In this document: piece after piece, positions 24,689-26,905 of the stretch | Position numbering within the stretch: the stretch's first letter is position 1 | How the letters are laid out: the number at the start of each line of letters is the position of its first letter | Assembly (NCBI GenBank): GCA_026388445.1 | Contig: JAPLJU010000184.1 | Coordinates: forward strand, 1-26,905 | DNA length: 26,905 nucleotides | Reading direction: 5' to 3' | Source: Deltaproteobacteria bacterium | Lineage (GTDB): Bacteria; Desulfobacterota; Syntrophia; Syntrophales; UBA2192 | The notes under the pieces: generated by a model | The model's input: only the letters and a program-made list of their open reading frames with translations | What the model was told of the DNA's origin: nothing | Databases searched by the model: none | Translations under genes and position numbers: made by a program

Positions 24689-25393
24689 ATGTCCACCCTT
24701 TATGACAAACCGCGCATCCGCATTTGCGGCGACCGCGCCATCATCGTCGAGTACGGCGCAGAAATCGATCGCGCCGTGAACGAGAAGGTGCGGGCCATGG
24801 CAGCGCTTCTCAAGAGATCCCTCCCGGCGGGCGTGGAGGCCGTGATCCCAGCCTACCGATCCCTTTCCCTCCTCTACAATCCCCTGGCCACATCGACGGA
24901 TCAGATCGCGAAGACCGTCGAAGCCCGGGAAGCGGATTTCAGGCAGGCCGAAATCGCTAAACCCCGGGTCGTCGAGATTCCCGTGTGCTACGGCGGGGAG
25001 TTCGGTCCGGATCTGGAGATCGTGGCCGACCAAAATCACCTGACGATCGGCGAGGTCATCGCTATCCACACTTCCGTCGACTATCACATCTACATGATCG
25101 GGTTCGCGCCCGGCTTCTGTTATCTCGGGGGACTCGACCGCCGCCTTCACACGCCCCGTCGCAAAACCCCACGCACGAAACTGCCGGCAGGTTCCGTGGG
25201 CATCGCTGAAAGCCAGACGGGTATGTATCCCCAGGACAGTCCCGGAGGCTGGCAGATCATCGGCCGGACACCGCGGCGGCTCTTCGCCCCCTGGCGGGAG
25301 GAGCCTTTCCTTTACCAGGCGGGGGACCGTGTCCGTTTCGTCGCTATTCCGGAGGAGACCTTTCGGCAGATCCGCGAAATGGAGTGGCAATGA
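24689..25393 (+). CDS. pxpB: 5-oxoprolinase subunit B (KipI-like)
   Basis: 234 residues, the family length. The IRICGDRAIIVEYG opening, then GVEAVIPAYRSLSLLYNP, IPVCYGGEFGPDLE, IGFAPGFCYLGGLD, and TPRTKLPAGSVGIAESQTGMYPQDSPGGWQIIGRTP are hallmarks of the PxpB/KipI family (older name allophanate hydrolase subunit 1). It forms a complex with PxpC. The ATG at 24689 (a TTG at 24677 is less likely) has no Shine-Dalgarno sequence; the preceding bases are a pyrimidine-rich heptad array. Its TGA overlaps the pxpC ATG by four bases. Confidence 0.94.
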   Translation: MSTLYDKPRIRICGDRAIIVEYGAEIDRAVNEKVRAMAALLKRSLPAGVEAVIPAYRSLSLLYNPLATSTDQIAKTVEAREADFRQAEIAKPRVVEIPVCYGGEFGPDLEIVADQNHLTIGEVIAIHTSVDYHIYMIGFAPGFCYLGGLDRRLHTPRRKTPRTKLPAGSVGIAESQTGMYPQDSPGGWQIIGRTPRRLFAPWREEPFLYQAGDRVRFVAIPEETFRQIREMEWQ

Positions 25394-26334
25394 GTGATCT
25401 CTTCCTTGTCCGGACTCCCGGCCCCTATACGACCGTGCAGGATGCCGGCCGCTTCGGTTACCTGGACCGGGGCGTGCCGCCTTCGGGCGCCCTGGATTCC
25501 TTCGCTTACCGGGTCGCCAATCTCCTCGTTGGAAATCCCGGGGACTCGGCCGTTCTGGAAATCACTATGGTGGGCCCTGTCCTGGACGTCCTCGCCGAAG
25601 CCGACATCGCCTTGACCGGCGCCGACATGGGGATGACGCTGAACGGTTTAGCCGTGGCCAACTGGCAGGCCCTGCGGGTCCGGCAGGGCGACGTGTTAAG
25701 GATCCCGAAAGCAAGAAGGGGGTGCCGCGCCTATCTCGCCGTCACCGGCGGCATTGACGTACCCCCCGTTATGGGGAGCCGATCGACTCTGGTACGGGCG
25801 AAGCTCGGCGGTTTGGAGGGGCGGATCCTGAAGAAAGAAGACGTGATATTGCGGGGCGAGGGAGTCCTCCTTTCGACGCCGCGGAGTCTGCCCGGGCATT
25901 GGATCCCTGACTACGGCCCGGATATCACCTTGCGGGCCATTCCTGGACCGCAGGACGATTACTTCACGAAGGAAATGGAAACGTTCTTTGGCGCGATCTA
26001 CGAGGTGAGCGTTGAAACCGACCGGATGGGCTACCGGCTGAAGGGGCCACCGATCCGCCCCGACGAAGGACGACCCGAAAGCATCGTCACCGAGCCGATC
26101 ATGCCGGGAAACGTCCAGGTTCCCGCCGACGGACAGCCCATCATTGTCCTCGTGGAACAGACGACGGGCGGTTACATGAAGATTGCCACCGTCGTCACAC
26201 ACGACATCCCCAGGGTTGCCCAGGCCATGTGGGGAAATCGCATCCGGTTCGAGAAAGTGAGCCTCGATGAAGCCCACACCCTGTATCGCGAGCAGGCCGA
26301 GCGGATGCGGAAAATCGAGGAGCACCTCTCGTAG
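25390..26334 (+). CDS. pxpC: 5-oxoprolinase subunit C (KipA-like, biotin-dependent carboxyltransferase family)
   Basis: 314 residues. TPGPYTTVQDAGRFGYLDRGVPPSGALD, ADIALTGADMG, RAYLAVTGGIDVPPVMGSRST and the later GPQDDYF, TDRMGYRLKGPPI and PGNVQVPADGQPIIV are those of the PxpC/KipA family, often labelled biotin-dependent carboxyltransferase. The ATG overlaps the pxpB stop (ATGA) and has GGAG five bases upstream, so translation is coupled; a GTG at 25384 is an alternative. It is the last gene of the liv-pxp cluster. Confidence 0.94.
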   Translation: MSDLFLVRTPGPYTTVQDAGRFGYLDRGVPPSGALDSFAYRVANLLVGNPGDSAVLEITMVGPVLDVLAEADIALTGADMGMTLNGLAVANWQALRVRQGDVLRIPKARRGCRAYLAVTGGIDVPPVMGSRSTLVRAKLGGLEGRILKKEDVILRGEGVLLSTPRSLPGHWIPDYGPDITLRAIPGPQDDYFTKEMETFFGAIYEVSVETDRMGYRLKGPPIRPDEGRPESIVTEPIMPGNVQVPADGQPIIVLVEQTTGGYMKIATVVTHDIPRVAQAMWGNRIRFEKVSLDEAHTLYREQAERMRKIEEHLS

Positions 26335-26351
26335 AAGGACTGAACTTCGCC

Positions 26352-26381
26352 GACACCCGTGTCCGGATAAAAATTAAGTAT
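26352..26381 (+). terminator. Possible weak terminator after pxpC
   Basis: CCGACAC and GTGTCCGG can form a short, slightly bulged hairpin followed by ATAAAAATTA. The loop is very small and the tail has few T, so this is only a candidate. Confidence 0.25.
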
Positions 26382-26458
26382 TGCAGAGGTCGGCAAAAAA
26401 GCTGTATGGACCGATGTCATTCAGTATAAAGGCACCGTTGAAGGGATCAGAGGGCTCC

Positions 26459-26905
26459 ATGGCCAGCAAACCTCACCCGGAAGACATTGTCGGCGGACAG
26501 GCTGTCATCGAGGGCGTCATGATGAGGCACGGTGATAAAATCGCCGTCGCGGTGAGAACACCCGACAAGGACATCGAAATCCGGGAACAGACTTACATTT
26601 CCCTCACCAAGCGCTACAAGGCACTGGGTGTCAAGTGCGTTCGAGGTTTCGTGGCGCTTCTCGAGATGATGGTCATCGGCATCAAGACCCTTCTCTACTC
26701 GGCCGATGTGGCCATGAAGTACGAGGAAAAAAACCGCCGAAGTGGCATACGGTGGTTTCGCTTCTGACGGGCATCGCCCTTGCCATCTTTCTTTTCATTG
26801 TCATCCCCGCCTATCTCTTTGCCATCCTCCGGGCCTACATCGGAAGCACGATCCTCCTGAACATCATCGAGGGCTGCATCCGTCTTTCCATTTTTCTCGG
26901 TTTCC
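26459..26905 (+). pseudogene. Second DUF1385 (YqhQ family) copy, frameshifted and truncated by the window end
   Basis: It starts with ATG behind GAGGG and encodes 102 residues to a TGA at 26765-26767. Relative to the copy at 18028 one base is missing near 26727-26733, where a run of seven A replaces GGAAAAA. Continuing in the -1 frame from 26734 restores the family sequence (PPKWHTVVSLLTGIALAI) to the window end, which falls at the codon for about residue 150. The first 98 bp and the last 240 bp are nearly identical to copy 1, while about 110 bp between them are only about two-thirds identical. It may be a true pseudogene, a frameshifting gene (the shift site is A AAA AAC), a homopolymer sequencing error, or an assembly artefact at a repeat. 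The upstream 80 bp also resemble the leader of copy 1. Confidence 0.8.

Noticed and set aside
23615..25390. 591-codon open frame on the minus strand
   Set aside because: It lies opposite pxpA and pxpB, which have full family motifs; the antisense translation is low-complexity and shows no domain, an effect of GC-rich codon structure.

Overview
The window looks like a bacterial chromosome fragment from a Desulfobacterota (former Deltaproteobacteria) member, perhaps of the Syntrophales type. This is an inference from gene content: a self-contained fatty-acid beta-oxidation operon, a branched-chain amino-acid type ABC transporter joined to 5-oxoprolinase genes, YqhQ/DUF1385 proteins, a hybrid sensor kinase with a cysteine-rich PAS domain, and moderately GC-rich coding DNA. 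No rRNA, tRNA, integrase, transposase or CRISPR array was seen.

Layout. 1-2.7 kb: the end of a coiled-coil/helix-hairpin-helix protein, a strong terminator, a Rossmann reductase resembling cyanobacterial acyl-ACP reductase, and a convergent small protein that looks like a degenerate PD-(D/E)XK (YraN-like) fold. 2.7-6.5 kb: a six-TM hybrid histidine kinase on the minus strand, diverging from an exported DUF3108 protein. 6.5-13.6 kb: a minus-strand beta-oxidation operon in the order thiolase, hydratase/3-hydroxyacyl-CoA dehydrogenase, acyl-CoA ligase, acyl-CoA dehydrogenase fused to an SCP2 domain. 13.6-18 kb: small accessory genes (two lipoproteins, one of them a VWA-Pal fusion, an NTF2-like protein, an orphan prepilin, a Cys-rich mini-protein) and unusual non-coding structure (a foldback element and perfect palindromes). 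18.0-18.9 kb: an intact DUF1385 gene. 19.1-26.3 kb: a plus-strand livKHMGF-pxpABC cluster. 26.4 kb to the end: a second DUF1385 copy that is frameshifted and cut by the window edge.

How the genes work together. The fad operon can activate long-chain acids and carry out each beta-oxidation step; no electron-transfer flavoprotein genes are present, so electrons from the dehydrogenase must go to proteins encoded elsewhere. The Liv system imports an amino-acid-like solute and PxpABC hydrolyses 5-oxoproline to glutamate, so the cluster may import and use pyroglutamate or related solutes.

The observations most worth following are: the two DUF1385 paralogues with a patchwork of near-identical and divergent blocks, the second having a one-base frameshift exactly at an A AAA AAC slippery heptamer; heptanucleotide tandem arrays at gene borders in both operons; the foldback element at 13.6 kb; the AAR-like reductase; and the ACAD-SCP2 and VWA-Pal fusions.
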